In this document: in pieces, positions 39,273 through 48,876 of the stretch | Position numbering within the stretch: the first letter of the stretch is position 1 | Layout of the letters: each line of letters begins with the position of its first letter | Made by a program: the position numbers and the translations under genes | Assembly: GCA_015066115.1 (NCBI GenBank) | Contig: SVOZ01000003.1 | Coordinates: forward strand, 62,001-126,000 | Origin: Oscillospiraceae bacterium | Lineage (GTDB): Bacteria; Bacillota; Clostridia; Oscillospirales; Ruminococcaceae | Length of the DNA: 64,000 nt | Reading direction: 5' to 3' | Notes under the pieces: model-generated | The model's database searches: none | What the model was told of the DNA's origin: nothing | What the model saw: the letters and a program-made list of their open reading frames with translations, nothing else

Positions 39273-41645
39273 TTATCTTAGCGTAACACCTATGTTTTCA
39301 AGTGCTTTTAAGATCTTTTTAATGGCGTTGTCGGCCTCTTCGGTCGTAAGGGTTCTTTCGCTTGACCTTAAGGAAATGTTAAATGCAAGACTCTTTTTAT
39401 CCTTTCCGAGTGCTTCGGAGCGGTAAATATCAAAGAGTGTGATGCTTTCTATAAGCTTTCTTGCCGCTTCATAGATTGTCTTCTCGATTTCTCCTGCAGG
39501 TAACCCTTCGTCACAAACTAAGGCAAGGTCACGACTTACGGCAGGGAATTTGGGAAGAGGCTTGTATAAAATATCGGTGTTCTGGCATTCAAAAAGTGTG
39601 TCCATGGAAATGGTAGCACAATAAGCCTTTGTGCCGATCTCGTAATTTTTAAGAACGGTGGGATGAATTTCGCCCAAAACGCCAAGCTTAGTGTCGCCCG
39701 AATAAACTGCGGCGCATCTTCCGGGATGGAAGGTGGCATCATCGGAAATCGCCGTAAAGGAAACGTCCTTTACATTAAGCTTTTGGAGCAGAGTTTCGAT
39801 AACACCCTTGATTGAGTAGAAATCTGTTTCGGTGCCGTACATTCCGAGGGTTAAAATGTCCCTTTCAATGGGAAGAACATCTGCGCCCTGGTTTTTGTAT
39901 TCGGCGGCAACCTCATAAAGATTTGCCGAAAGATTGCGGTTGTTGTAGTTTTTGGAAAGGATCTCAAGCATTGAAGAGAGTGTAGATGTTCTCATAATGC
40001 TGGTGTCCTCACCTAAAGGATTTGAGATAACAACGGGGTTTCTTCTCTCATCGCCCTGAGGAATGCAAAGCTTGTCAAGATTTTTGGGACTTATGAATGA
40101 ATAGGTGAGTATCTCGGTAAGTCCACAAGCCCTCATGGTTTCATTTACAAGACCATCAAATTTCTGTCTGTCGGTAAGCGAGCCTTTTGCAGTTCCTCTT
40201 ATAGTAGTGGAAGGAATGTTGTTGTATCCGTAGAAACGGGCAACCTCTTCTGCAAGGTCTGCCTTGTGATAAACATCGGTGCGGTAGCTGGGAACTGTAA
40301 CAACACCGTCTGAAACCTTAAATCCTGCTCTTTCAAGATAAGCGATCACCTCGTCGCAGGAAAGCGAAATACCCAAGAATTCGTTTATAAACTTGCAGTC
40401 AAGCTTAATTGTAACAGGCTCTTTGTTTGAATTGTCAACGTCTATAATCCCGTCAACTACTTCGCCGGCACCAAGCATTTCAACAAGCTCGCAGGCGCGC
40501 ATGAGAGCAGGAAGTGTGTTTTGTCTGTCAAGATCCTTTTCAAATCTTCCCGATGCTTCGGTACGCATACCGAGCTTCTTAGCAGTTTTTCTAACGCTTG
40601 AGCCGAGGAACACAGCCGACTCAAACACGACAGTGTTGGTGTCGTCCATGATCCCGCTGTATTCTCCGCCCATAACACCGGCAACTGCAACAGGTGCCTT
40701 GCTGTCGGCAATAACAAGCATTTCGGGAGAAAGAGGACGCTCTATTCCGTCAAGAGTTGTAATGGTCTCGCCCTTTACAGCGTTTCTTACAACGATCTTG
40801 CCATCATTAATGTAACGAAGGTCAAAAGCATGCATAGGCTGACCGTATTCGAGCATAACAAAGTTAGTAATATCAACGAGGTTGTTGATAGGACGAACTC
40901 CGTGTGCGCGAAGGCGCTCTCTCATCCAGCGGGGAGAGGGCTCGATCTTAACATTTTTAACGATCTTAGCGGTGTATCTGGGACAAAGCTCGGCGTTTTC
41001 AACCGTAACTGAGAGCATCTCGTTCACATCGCCGCCGCATCCTTTAACCTCGGGTGTTTTGATGTTAAGCGGAAGCTTATAGGTTGCGGCAACCTCTCTT
41101 GCAAGACCTAAAACAGAAAGGCAATCGGGTCTGTTTGAGGTTATCTCAAAATCATAGACTGTGTCATTAAGTCCGAGAGCCGAGCGGACATCTTGACCTA
41201 TCTCACATTCCTCTTCAATGATGAAAATTCCGTTTTCAATAGCATAGGGAAAGTCATTAACAGTAAGTCCGAGCTCTTTAAGAGAACAGAGCATTCCGCA
41301 GCTCTCAACGCCACGAAGCTTACCTTTTTTAATTTTAACTCCACCGGGCAGGGTGGAATTGTCAAGTGCAACAGGAACAATAGCGCCTTCAAAAACATTG
41401 TCGGCGCCTGTTACTATCTGAATAGGCGCATCCTTTGCAACATCAAGCTGACAAACAACCAGCTTGTCGGCATCAGGATGCTTTTCAATCTTTAATATTT
41501 TACCAATTACAACATTGGAAATTTCTTCGCCCTCTACTTCCCAGCTTTCAACCTTGGAGCCGGACATTGTAAGCGCTTCAAAGAAATCGCGGTTTTCCTT
41601 GTCGCAGGGAACATAATCGTTAAGCCATTTTTTAGATAATTTCAT
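39273..41645 (-). CDS. pheT: Phenylalanyl-tRNA synthetase beta subunit
   Basis: A 790-residue subunit of the alpha2beta2 synthetase. An N-terminal EMAP/tRNA-binding domain (about 39-150) is followed by the B3/B4 editing domains, B5, a catalytic-like domain, and a C-terminal ferredoxin-like anticodon-binding domain (YKPLPKFPAVSRDLALV onwards, about 700-790). Length is standard. It follows pheS by 18 bases and shares the T-box-controlled transcript. Confidence 0.97.
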   Translation of the reverse strand: MKLSKKWLNDYVPCDKENRDFFEALTMSGSKVESWEVEGEEISNVVIGKILKIEKHPDADKLVVCQLDVAKDAPIQIVTGADNVFEGAIVPVALDNSTLPGGVKIKKGKLRGVESCGMLCSLKELGLTVNDFPYAIENGIFIIEEECEIGQDVRSALGLNDTVYDFEITSNRPDCLSVLGLAREVAATYKLPLNIKTPEVKGCGGDVNEMLSVTVENAELCPRYTAKIVKNVKIEPSPRWMRERLRAHGVRPINNLVDITNFVMLEYGQPMHAFDLRYINDGKIVVRNAVKGETITTLDGIERPLSPEMLVIADSKAPVAVAGVMGGEYSGIMDDTNTVVFESAVFLGSSVRKTAKKLGMRTEASGRFEKDLDRQNTLPALMRACELVEMLGAGEVVDGIIDVDNSNKEPVTIKLDCKFINEFLGISLSCDEVIAYLERAGFKVSDGVVTVPSYRTDVYHKADLAEEVARFYGYNNIPSTTIRGTAKGSLTDRQKFDGLVNETMRACGLTEILTYSFISPKNLDKLCIPQGDERRNPVVISNPLGEDTSIMRTSTLSSMLEILSKNYNNRNLSANLYEVAAEYKNQGADVLPIERDILTLGMYGTETDFYSIKGVIETLLQKLNVKDVSFTAISDDATFHPGRCAAVYSGDTKLGVLGEIHPTVLKNYEIGTKAYCATISMDTLFECQNTDILYKPLPKFPAVSRDLALVCDEGLPAGEIEKTIYEAARKLIESITLFDIYRSEALGKDKKSLAFNISLRSSERTLTTEEADNAIKKILKALENIGVTLR

Positions 41646-41663
41646 TTTTCCGCACTCCTTTCA

Positions 41664-42683
41664 TTAAAACTGGTTTAAGAATTTAATATCGTTGTCGAAG
41701 AAAAGACGCATATCGTCTATCTGATAGCGGCGCATAACAAGCCTTTCAAGACCCATACCAAATGCAAATCCGCTGTACTCCTCGGGGTCAATTCCGCAGA
41801 TGGAAAGAACCTTGGGATGCACCATTCCTGCACCTAAGATTTCAATCCAGCCTTCGCCCTTACAAAGACTGCAGCCTTTGCCCTGACAGTTAAAGCACAT
41901 AACGTCAACCTCAGCAGAGGGCTCGGTGAAGGGGAAGTGGTGAGGGCGGAATCTAACCTTTGAATCCTCACCATAGAGCTTCTTTGCAAAAAGCTCTAAG
42001 GTTCCCTTAAGGTCTGCCATTGTAACGCCCTTGTCAACCACAAGTCCCTCGATCTGATGGAAAACGGGGGAGTGAGTCGCGTCAACGGCATCGGAACGGT
42101 AAACCCTGCCGGGAGAGATAATTCTTATCGGGGGCTTCATCTTTTCCATTGTACGAATCTGTACAGGCGAGGTCTGTGTTCTTAAAAGGATATTTTCGGT
42201 GATGTAGAATGTATCCTGAGTGTCTCTTGCAGGGTGGCCTTTGGGAATGTTGAGAGCCTCAAAGTTGTAGTAATCTGTTTCAACCTCGGGACCTCTCACA
42301 ATGTCAAAGCCCATTCCTAAAAACATCTGCTTGATGTCGTCTAAAACAAGGGTGAGAGGATGCTTGTGACCAAGCTCCTGCTTTTTGCCCGGAAGAGTAA
42401 CGTCAATGGCCTCTTCTTTGAGCTTTTCTGCCATTGCGGCAGTTTTGAGTTCCTCGCTCTTTTTTGTGAGAATTTCTTCAAGCGCGCTCCTTACCTCGTT
42501 AGCAAGCTGTCCCACAATAGGTCTTTCCTCGGGGGAAAGAGAACCCATCTGCTTGAGAATTGCTGTAAGCTCGCCTTTTTTGCCGAGAAAACGAACTCTG
42601 AGAGCTTCGAGCTGAGCGCTGTCAGAAGCGGCAGAAATTTCCGCCTCTGCCTGCGATTTGATCGCAATTAACTGTTCTTTCAT
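41664..42683 (-). CDS. pheS: Phenylalanyl-tRNA synthetase alpha subunit
   Basis: A 339-residue class II catalytic subunit. An N-terminal coiled coil (about 1-85) precedes the core with HPL..., motif 2 [15 protein letters not shown] (about 245) and motif 3 [22 protein letters not shown] near the end. Zinc-like cysteines [14 protein letters not shown] (about 262-275) occur in the insert seen in many Bacillota enzymes. Start at ATG 42683 follows AAAGGAT. Controlled by the upstream T-box. Confidence 0.97.
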   Translation of the reverse strand: MKEQLIAIKSQAEAEISAASDSAQLEALRVRFLGKKGELTAILKQMGSLSPEERPIVGQLANEVRSALEEILTKKSEELKTAAMAEKLKEEAIDVTLPGKKQELGHKHPLTLVLDDIKQMFLGMGFDIVRGPEVETDYYNFEALNIPKGHPARDTQDTFYITENILLRTQTSPVQIRTMEKMKPPIRIISPGRVYRSDAVDATHSPVFHQIEGLVVDKGVTMADLKGTLELFAKKLYGEDSKVRFRPHHFPFTEPSAEVDVMCFNCQGKGCSLCKGEGWIEILGAGMVHPKVLSICGIDPEEYSGFAFGMGLERLVMRRYQIDDMRLFFDNDIKFLNQF

Positions 42684-42711
42684 ATATAAGATCCTTTCTG
42701 AAAAAATACAA

Positions 42712-42982
42712 ATAAAAAAAGCCTCGCCCTTAACATTAAGTTAAAAGGGACGAAAGCCTTAAATTACTTCCGCGGTACCACCCGTTTTTTTGCCTTGAAA
42801 CCAAGAGCAAACACTCTTTTTGCATATAACGGTGCATACCGTATCCGCCTAATGCCAAAAGGTTTCAGCAGATCTGCTCGTGAGGGAACTTCGCCGATAC
42901 ATCCGTGAGCCTGCTTTCAGCCGCGGCAGACCTCTCTTTGCACCTTTGTATAGGTTACTTTCCTCAGTCCCTGCATTTTAAC
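42712..42982 (-). ncRNA. T-box riboswitch of pheST (specifier TTC, phenylalanine)
   Basis: A roughly 270-base leader on the minus strand. The conserved T-box GGGTGGTACCGCGG covers 42770-42783. The specifier TTC is at 42886-42888 (context GAAGTTCCCTC), matching phenylalanine. An imperfect terminator stem (about 42718-42760) followed by T7 lies just upstream of pheS. Uncharged tRNA(Phe) would permit readthrough. The only other content of the gap up to 43098 is its promoter and AT-rich DNA. Confidence 0.93.
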
Positions 42983-42988
42983 TATTTA

Positions 42989-43017
42989 ACTATAACAAAT
43001 TTGTTTTAAAAAAACAA
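42989..43017 (-). promoter_or_regulatory. Promoter of the pheST leader
   Basis: On the minus strand TTGTTT (43012-43017), 17-base spacer, TATAGT (42989-42994). Confidence 0.55.
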
Positions 43018-43098
43018 GTCTTTTTTCAAAAAAATGCAATTTTCGCTTTAAGAATAACTAAGAAAAGTTTTCAAAAAATAAAACGGGAGGAATTTAAA

Positions 43099-43479
43099 AT
43101 GCAAAATAAACAGGAAAAAGAAAAGCGCAATCTTGCAGATATGCAGGCTTGGGCGGCAGATGAAATGAAAAATTATGCCGAAAAAACACAGGATCCTCAG
43201 CTTAAAAAGAAGTATGAGCAGATCTGCGCCATAAACCGACTTTTTTATGAGCAGCTTAAAACAGACCAAAATGATGAAAAACCAAAAAGCAGGATCGAAC
43301 TTGAAACAGATATGCTTCTGCGTGCATATTTTTGCCAAAATGCGCTCTACACAGCCTTTTCGTCACTTTTGACAGAGTATGAGCGCCCGCCTAAAATAGA
43401 TGAAATGTGCGATAGACAGGTAACTTTGTGCCGCGAACTTTTGGACGAAGCTAAAAGCAGAATAAATGTTATAAATTAG
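43099..43479 (+). CDS. Hypothetical helical cytoplasmic protein
   Basis: A 126-residue protein not recognised. It is highly charged and predicted helical, with heptad-like Lys/Glu/Leu patterns and no signal or membrane segment. GGGAGG precedes the ATG. It lies between the divergent pheST leader and murA; no functional hint comes from the neighbours. Codon use resembles the core genes, so it is likely real. Confidence 0.65.
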   Translation: MQNKQEKEKRNLADMQAWAADEMKNYAEKTQDPQLKKKYEQICAINRLFYEQLKTDQNDEKPKSRIELETDMLLRAYFCQNALYTAFSSLLTEYERPPKIDEMCDRQVTLCRELLDEAKSRINVIN

Positions 43480-43503
43480 TAAATAAAAAACAAATAATAC
43501 CTC

Positions 43504-43532
43504 TTGATTATTTTGTTAAGGTATAGTATAAT
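43504..43532 (+). promoter_or_regulatory. Promoter of murA
   Basis: TTGATT (43504-43509), 17-base spacer, TATAAT (43527-43532). Confidence 0.65.
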
Positions 43533-43599
43533 ACAATAGAAGTATTGTGTAATTTGATTATAACTTTATTTAACATAAAAAAACAGGGAGAGTGCTGTT

Positions 43600-44883
43600 T
43601 TGGAAAAGTATGTCATTCGCGGAGGTAATCCGCTTAAAGGCGAGGTAACGGTTAGCGGCGCAAAAAATGCCGCAGTTGCAATCCTTTCGGCAACAGTTTT
43701 GGCCGAAGGTGTTTGCACAATTGAAAATGTTCCCGACATCAGAGATGTTTTTACAACCTTGAAAATTCTATCAGAGCTTGGTGCAAAGGTGAGATATATC
43801 AACAAAACGACCGTTGAGATCGACACCACCCATCTTGTAACCACAACCATTCCCCACGAGCTTACCTGCAATATGCGCGCCTCTTATTATTTCTGGGGCT
43901 GTATGCTCGCAAGATATGGTCACGCAAAGGTTTCTATGCCGGGTGGCTGTGATTTCGGTGTGCGCCCTATCGACCAGCATAAAAAAGGCTTTGAGGGTCT
44001 TGGAGCGGTTGTTGACATCGAAGAGGGTATGCTCGATGTCCATGCCGATCACCTTATTGGTAACCAAATATTCTTTGATAAGGTCTCTGTCGGAGCAACT
44101 ATGAATGTTATGCTCGCGGCCGTAAGAGCAACAGGCGTAACAATTTTAGAAAACGTTGCCAAAGAGCCTCATATAGTTGACCTTGCAAACTTTTTAAACT
44201 CTATGGGTGCAAACATTATGGGCGCCGGAACCGATGTTATTAAAATTCACGGTGTTTCTGAAATGCACGGCACAGAATACGCCATTATTCCCGACCAGAT
44301 CGAAGCGGGAACATATATGGTGGCCGCAGCCGCAACAGGTGGCGATGTCCTTGTTAAAAACGTTATTCCTAAGCATATGAAGCCTATAACTGCAAAGCTT
44401 GAGGCAATGGGTGTAGAGGTTGAGGAATTTGACGAGGCAATTAGAATTTCTGCCCCTAATAAACTCACCAAAATTGACATCAAAACCCTGCCATATCCCG
44501 GTTTTCCGACAGATATGCAGCCTCAGATGGCTGTTGTTGCCTGCCTTGCAGAAGGGACAAGCACAATAACCGAGGGCGTTTGGGATAACAGATTCCGCTA
44601 TGTTTACGAGCTTCAGAAAATGGGCGCCGATATTAAGGTGGACGGAAAGATGGCTGTAATTGAGGGGATAGACTGCTTTAAAGCCGCTCCCGTTAAGGCC
44701 ACCGACCTGAGAGCAGGTGCCGCAGTTGTAATAGCAGCCCTTTGCGGTGACGGTGAGACCGAGGTCGAGGATATTTACCATATTGAAAGAGGCTATGAGG
44801 ACTTTGAGCTTAAATTAAGTAGCCTTGGAGCAGACATCAGAAGGATCGAGGTTCCCGACTTACAGATTTCTGCCGCAATCTAA
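43600..44883 (+). CDS. murA: UDP-N-acetylglucosamine 1-carboxyvinyltransferase MurA
   Basis: A 427-residue enzyme adding enolpyruvate to UDP-GlcNAc, the first step of peptidoglycan synthesis. The substrate motif SGAKNAAVAIL is at about 18-28, and the fosfomycin-target cysteine Cys117 is in PGGCDFGVRPIDQH. Length is typical. It starts with TTG (43600) preceded by GGGAG. Terminator follows at 44898. Whether a second MurA paralogue exists elsewhere is unknown. Confidence 0.96.
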   Translation: MEKYVIRGGNPLKGEVTVSGAKNAAVAILSATVLAEGVCTIENVPDIRDVFTTLKILSELGAKVRYINKTTVEIDTTHLVTTTIPHELTCNMRASYYFWGCMLARYGHAKVSMPGGCDFGVRPIDQHKKGFEGLGAVVDIEEGMLDVHADHLIGNQIFFDKVSVGATMNVMLAAVRATGVTILENVAKEPHIVDLANFLNSMGANIMGAGTDVIKIHGVSEMHGTEYAIIPDQIEAGTYMVAAAATGGDVLVKNVIPKHMKPITAKLEAMGVEVEEFDEAIRISAPNKLTKIDIKTLPYPGFPTDMQPQMAVVACLAEGTSTITEGVWDNRFRYVYELQKMGADIKVDGKMAVIEGIDCFKAAPVKATDLRAGAAVVIAALCGDGETEVEDIYHIERGYEDFELKLSSLGADIRRIEVPDLQISAAI

Positions 44884-44897
44884 AAAATGTTAGTTTC

Positions 44898-44940
44898 GGC
44901 AAAGAGGGGTGCTTTTGCTCCTTTCTTTGCCTTTTCTTTT
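44898..44940 (+). terminator. Terminator after murA
   Basis: Stem GGCAAAGA/TCTTTGCC (44898-44905 with 44924-44931) with an 18-base loop, then CTTTTCTTTT. Confidence 0.75.
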
Positions 44941-44956
44941 AAGAAAGGCGGTTTTT

Positions 44957-45751
44957 ATGGCACGGGTTTTTACGCTGGCAAGCGGCAGCAGCGGGAACAG
45001 CTGCTTTATAGGTGATGCCGTGAGCGGAGTGCTTGTTGATATAGGTTTAAGCTTTTCAAAAACAAAGGCCGCGCTTGAAGAGGCAGGTCTCTCTCTTGAA
45101 AATGTCGAAGCCTTGCTTATAACCCATGAGCATTCTGACCATATCAAAGGTCTGCAGGTTTTCTGTAAACACACCGATATTCCTGTTTACGCCACAGATA
45201 AAACGGCTGAAAAACTGATCTCAACCTGCCCCGAGGCAGAAAAGAATATACATATTATTGAAAAGCACGCCCCTGTTTGTTTGGGGAGAACGAGCTTTTA
45301 TGCCTTTTCGGTGTATCACGATGCCGCCGACGCAGTGGGATTCAGGGTTACAACTGCAGATAATCGAACTGTGGTTTATTCAACCGATGTCGGCCATATT
45401 GATGACTCGGTTTTTGAGCATATAGTAAAGGCCGATATGAATATTATAGAAGCAAATTATGATGATGGAATGCTTATGTGCAATATTGCATATCCATTTC
45501 TTTTAAAACAGCGCATTTCGGGCGCCTGCGGTCACCTTTCCAATAACGACTGCGCTAAAACCGTCCTTGAGCTTATAAAAAAAGGCAATAAAAGGTTTGT
45601 GCTTGCGCACCTAAGCGAGCAGAATAACACCCCGCAGGTTGCTTTTGAAACTATAAAATGCGCTCTTACACAGTCGGGCCTTAAAATAGGAGTGGATTTT
45701 CAGTTAGAGGTCGCTCCGAGACACACAAATTCAAGGATGCTGATTTTTTAA
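44957..45751 (+). CDS. walJ: MBL-fold hydrolase WalJ (YycJ)
   Basis: A 264-residue metallo-beta-lactamase-fold protein. The metal motif THEHSDHIKG is at about 54-63, with FTLASGSSGNSCFIG at the N-terminus, characteristic of the YycJ/WalJ group, which affects cell-wall metabolism and DNA repair in Bacillota. The ATG at 44957 is chosen to match this N-terminus; the longer open frame to 44909 reads the terminator. The walRK regulators are not here. Its stop overlaps the next start (TAATG). Confidence 0.9.
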   Translation: MARVFTLASGSSGNSCFIGDAVSGVLVDIGLSFSKTKAALEEAGLSLENVEALLITHEHSDHIKGLQVFCKHTDIPVYATDKTAEKLISTCPEAEKNIHIIEKHAPVCLGRTSFYAFSVYHDAADAVGFRVTTADNRTVVYSTDVGHIDDSVFEHIVKADMNIIEANYDDGMLMCNIAYPFLLKQRISGACGHLSNNDCAKTVLELIKKGNKRFVLAHLSEQNNTPQVAFETIKCALTQSGLKIGVDFQLEVAPRHTNSRMLIF

Positions 45752-46488
45752 TGAGCTTGGATAAAAAACTTATAGAGTGGCAGGATATAGGCGGCATTGA
45801 GGTTGCCACAACAAGACAGCACCGTTTTGGAACCGATGCTGTTTTGCTTGAAAGCTTTGCTTTAAGCCGCCCTGCTAAAAAAATCTGCGATATAGGCTCA
45901 GGATGCGGAATTATTCCGTTTCTTATAGCCAAAAGAAAAAAGAATTGCGAAATTGTTGCCCTTGAAATACAGGAGGATGCTGTAGAGCTCATTAATGAAG
46001 CGGTTTTAAAAAACGGCATCGATAATGTTCGCGCAGTTTGCGGCGATGCAAGAGATATTTCGCTCCTTAAGCAAAACGTCGGAAACACGGATTTTGACTT
46101 AGTTATCTGCAATCCTCCTTATTATAAGGAAAACAGCGGCGCAAAATGCCCCGATGCACAGCGCTCGCTTGCAAGAGAGGAAAACACCTTTAACATTTAT
46201 GATGCCGCCCTCTCTGCCAAAACCCTTTTAAAGCACGGCGGAAGATTTTGCGTTTGCTTTAAGCCTGAGCGCCTTTGCGATCTCATTGACGCCATGCGAA
46301 AAAACACTATCGAACCAAAAAGGCTTAGGATGATACACACAAGGGCAGAGCAAAAGCCCTGGCTTGTGCTTGTAGAGGGCAAAAAAGGAGCAAACCCGTT
46401 TTTAGAGGTTTTGCCGCCGCTTGTTGTAAATTCCGAAAGCGGACAAAACGAAATGAATATAATTTACTCTTGCGTGGGAAGTGAATAG
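45751..46488 (+). CDS. tRNA1(Val) (adenine37-N6)-methyltransferase-like protein TrmN6
   Basis: A 245-residue SAM-dependent N6-methyltransferase. Motif I ICDIGSGCGIIPFLIAKR (about 47-64) and the N6-amino motif DLVICNPPYY (about 115-124) are clear, with GTDAVLLE upstream. Typical of the YabB/TrmN6 family in Bacillota, and next to rsmI as usual. Exact tRNA target unverified. One-base overlap with walJ and adjacent to rsmI. Confidence 0.88.
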   Translation: MSLDKKLIEWQDIGGIEVATTRQHRFGTDAVLLESFALSRPAKKICDIGSGCGIIPFLIAKRKKNCEIVALEIQEDAVELINEAVLKNGIDNVRAVCGDARDISLLKQNVGNTDFDLVICNPPYYKENSGAKCPDAQRSLAREENTFNIYDAALSAKTLLKHGGRFCVCFKPERLCDLIDAMRKNTIEPKRLRMIHTRAEQKPWLVLVEGKKGANPFLEVLPPLVVNSESGQNEMNIIYSCVGSE

Positions 46489-47328
46489 ATGTCTGGAAAG
46501 CTTTATGTTGTTGGAACGCCTATCGGCAACCTTTCGGATATGACGCCGAGAGCCGTTGAAACCTTGAAAAAGGTGGATTTTATTGCCGCCGAGGATACAA
46601 GAGTTACATTAAAACTTTTAAACCATTTTGAAATAAAAAACTCGCTTGTTAGCTATTATGAGCACAATCGCGCTCAAAAAGGAGAGCAGATAGTTGCGCG
46701 AATTTTGAGCGGTGAAAATTGCGCCGTGGTTTCGGATGCAGGAATGCCCTGCATTTCTGACCCGGGTGAAGACCTTGTTGCGCTTTGCAGAGCGCAGGGA
46801 ATAGCCATAGAGGTTGTCCCGGGGCCGACTGCCGCAATGTCTGCCGTTGCAGTTTCCGGGCTTTCCTGTAGCAGATTTTGCTTTGAGGGCTTTCTTTCCA
46901 CCGCTAAAAAAAGCAGATTTGAGCATTTAGAGGAACTGAAAAACGAAAGCAGAACAATGATCTTTTATGAAGCGCCCCATAAATTAAAGGCAACCCTTGC
47001 CGATTTTAAAAAGTATTTCGGCGGTGAAAGAAAAATATCGCTCTGCCGCGAGCTTACAAAGCTTCACGAAGAGGTTTTGCTCATAAGTATCGATGAGGCA
47101 ATTGCCTATTACGAGCAAAACGATCCTCGCGGCGAATATGTGCTTGTCCTTGAGGGTGCAGAAAAGAAAAAAGAGGAGCTTACGCTAAAGGATTGCCTTG
47201 AAATAATGCTTGAGTCTGTGCGCTCGGGAAAAAGCAAAAATGATGCCGCAAGGCTTTGTGCAAAGCAGAGCGGCTTTAGAAAAAATGAGCTTTATAAACT
47301 GCTTGTAGATTGTGAGGAGGAAAAATAA
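46489..47328 (+). CDS. rsmI: 16S rRNA (cytidine1402-2'-O)-methyltransferase RsmI
   Basis: A 279-residue tetrapyrrole-methylase-fold enzyme that 2'-O-methylates C1402 of 16S rRNA. The conserved start LYVVGTPIGNLSDMTPRAVETL, then AAEDTR and VVSDAGMPCISDPGEDLV (about 80-97), mark the family. Starts immediately after the previous stop and ends on TAATG shared with the next lipoprotein gene, so the run is translationally coupled. Confidence 0.95.
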   Translation: MSGKLYVVGTPIGNLSDMTPRAVETLKKVDFIAAEDTRVTLKLLNHFEIKNSLVSYYEHNRAQKGEQIVARILSGENCAVVSDAGMPCISDPGEDLVALCRAQGIAIEVVPGPTAAMSAVAVSGLSCSRFCFEGFLSTAKKSRFEHLEELKNESRTMIFYEAPHKLKATLADFKKYFGGERKISLCRELTKLHEEVLLISIDEAIAYYEQNDPRGEYVLVLEGAEKKKEELTLKDCLEIMLESVRSGKSKNDAARLCAKQSGFRKNELYKLLVDCEEEK

Positions 47329-48812
47329 TGAAAAAACAATTGTTTGCAGTTCTGTCAGTATGCATTATCTTAGGGTTGATGCTTTCTTCTTGTGAAAAGG
47401 TGATTCCCAATTCTTCGTCAGACTCGGTATCTGAAAACCAAAGCTCCGAGCTTGGCGGTGCAGAGAGCCAAACCCAAAGCCAAGGTCAAAATCAAAGTCA
47501 AAGCGGACAAAATCAGGTAGGGGATAGCTCTGGGCAGTCATCCTCCAATAAACAAAATGAAAATTCATCTGATTATGAATGGGAAATAGTGACTTCGACT
47601 GCATCTGAAAGAAATGAAACCTCTTCAAAAAAACAGCAAAGCAGCCAAAAACCCGTGTCGTCAACGGTAAGTAAACCTGCGTCGAGCACAACTACAACAA
47701 CCTCTGCTGCAACCTCATCAAAAGCACCTGTTGTAAACATTCCGGTAACCCCAATTTCAGAAGACCAATATTACGGTTGGAAGGAACTTGAGAAAAAGGG
47801 AACACAGGCAGAGAAAAAGGCTTATAAACTCTTTGCAGAGAAGTTTGGAAACTATCAAAAAGAGGTAACCTTTGATTTTGCTATCACAAAGCAGGAAGTT
47901 TTAAGAGCCTACGAATATTACAGAGATGATTATCCTCAGCACTTCTGGAGAGGAAACAGCTATAATTACACAACGGGCGATAATCTGGTCCTCAAATTTT
48001 CGTTAAGTGCAATGCTTTGCGGAGGCGACAGAGCCAAAATAAAGGCGATGGACGATAAGCTTAATTTGAGCATTGATAAGGTCTTAAGCAAGATAAAAAC
48101 CTCAATGTCGCTTATCGAGCGTGAGCGTTTTATCCACGACTACATCATTAATAACTGCAAATATGACACTACATATAAGGCACCAAATGCCCACAATATG
48201 TACGGTGTTTTTGTTGATGGAACCGCGGTCTGCGAGGGTTACACCTATGCATTCCAGCACCTTGCACGGCTGGTCGGCATCCAGTGCATAACAGTTAAGG
48301 GCGAACTTAACGGCTATAACGGCTGGGAATCTCACGCCTGGAATATGGTAAAGCTCGACGGAGAGTATTATCATGTTGATGTCACCTCAGATGACCCTGT
48401 TATAAGCGGAATTTCCGGCGGAGTTCTCGAGTTTGACTATTTTAATATTACCGAGCGCGAGGTTAAAAAGGACCATAAGATTTCGGGAAATATTGTTTCT
48501 GTTCCTTCGGCAACAGCCACAAAATACAACTTCTTTAATTATTATGGCCTTAAGGTTTCAAGCCTTACTGTAGATAACTTTGCAAAAACCTTTGTGTTTG
48601 CAGCAAACAACAGCTATAAATATGCTTCCATAAAATTTGCAGATAATATCTCTCTTAACGATGCAAAAGCCTTCCTTTCTAAAAATTATAAGGCAATCGT
48701 TACAAAAGCAAATAGCAATATGGGAAAAGAAGTTTTCAAGGTGACAAGCAGGTTTTCCTATATGGAAAACCCAACGTTTAATACCCTTTTTATTGCCCTT
48801 TCTTATAAATAA
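47328..48812 (+). CDS. Transglutaminase-like lipoprotein
   Basis: A 494-residue surface lipoprotein. Signal 1-21 ends in LSSC (Cys22), followed by a long Ser/Gln/Asn-rich linker (about 24-145). A transglutaminase-like cysteine protease core follows, with catalytic triad Cys302 (GTAVCEGYTYAF), His336 (ESHAWNMV) and Asp351 (HVDVTSDDP). The C-terminal part is beta-rich. Bacterial members act as peptidases or cross-linkers at the wall. Overlaps the end of rsmI with GAGGAGG upstream of the ATG. Confidence 0.88.
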   Translation: MKKQLFAVLSVCIILGLMLSSCEKVIPNSSSDSVSENQSSELGGAESQTQSQGQNQSQSGQNQVGDSSGQSSSNKQNENSSDYEWEIVTSTASERNETSSKKQQSSQKPVSSTVSKPASSTTTTTSAATSSKAPVVNIPVTPISEDQYYGWKELEKKGTQAEKKAYKLFAEKFGNYQKEVTFDFAITKQEVLRAYEYYRDDYPQHFWRGNSYNYTTGDNLVLKFSLSAMLCGGDRAKIKAMDDKLNLSIDKVLSKIKTSMSLIERERFIHDYIINNCKYDTTYKAPNAHNMYGVFVDGTAVCEGYTYAFQHLARLVGIQCITVKGELNGYNGWESHAWNMVKLDGEYYHVDVTSDDPVISGISGGVLEFDYFNITEREVKKDHKISGNIVSVPSATATKYNFFNYYGLKVSSLTVDNFAKTFVFAANNSYKYASIKFADNISLNDAKAFLSKNYKAIVTKANSNMGKEVFKVTSRFSYMENPTFNTLFIALSYK

Positions 48813-48815
48813 TGC

Positions 48816-48844
48816 TTGTGATTTAATTTGTTTTGTGGTAGAAT
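48816..48844 (+). promoter_or_regulatory. Promoter of the SLAP-like gene
   Basis: TTGTGA (48816-48821), 17-base spacer, TAGAAT (48839-48844), 33 bases before the ATG. Confidence 0.5.
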
Positions 48845-48876
48845 TTAATCTATATTAAAACGGATGGAGAAAAATT

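Noticed and set aside
44194..44781. Antisense open frame of 195 codons over murA
   Set aside because: Shadow of murA, Cys/His-poor pattern and no family resemblance.
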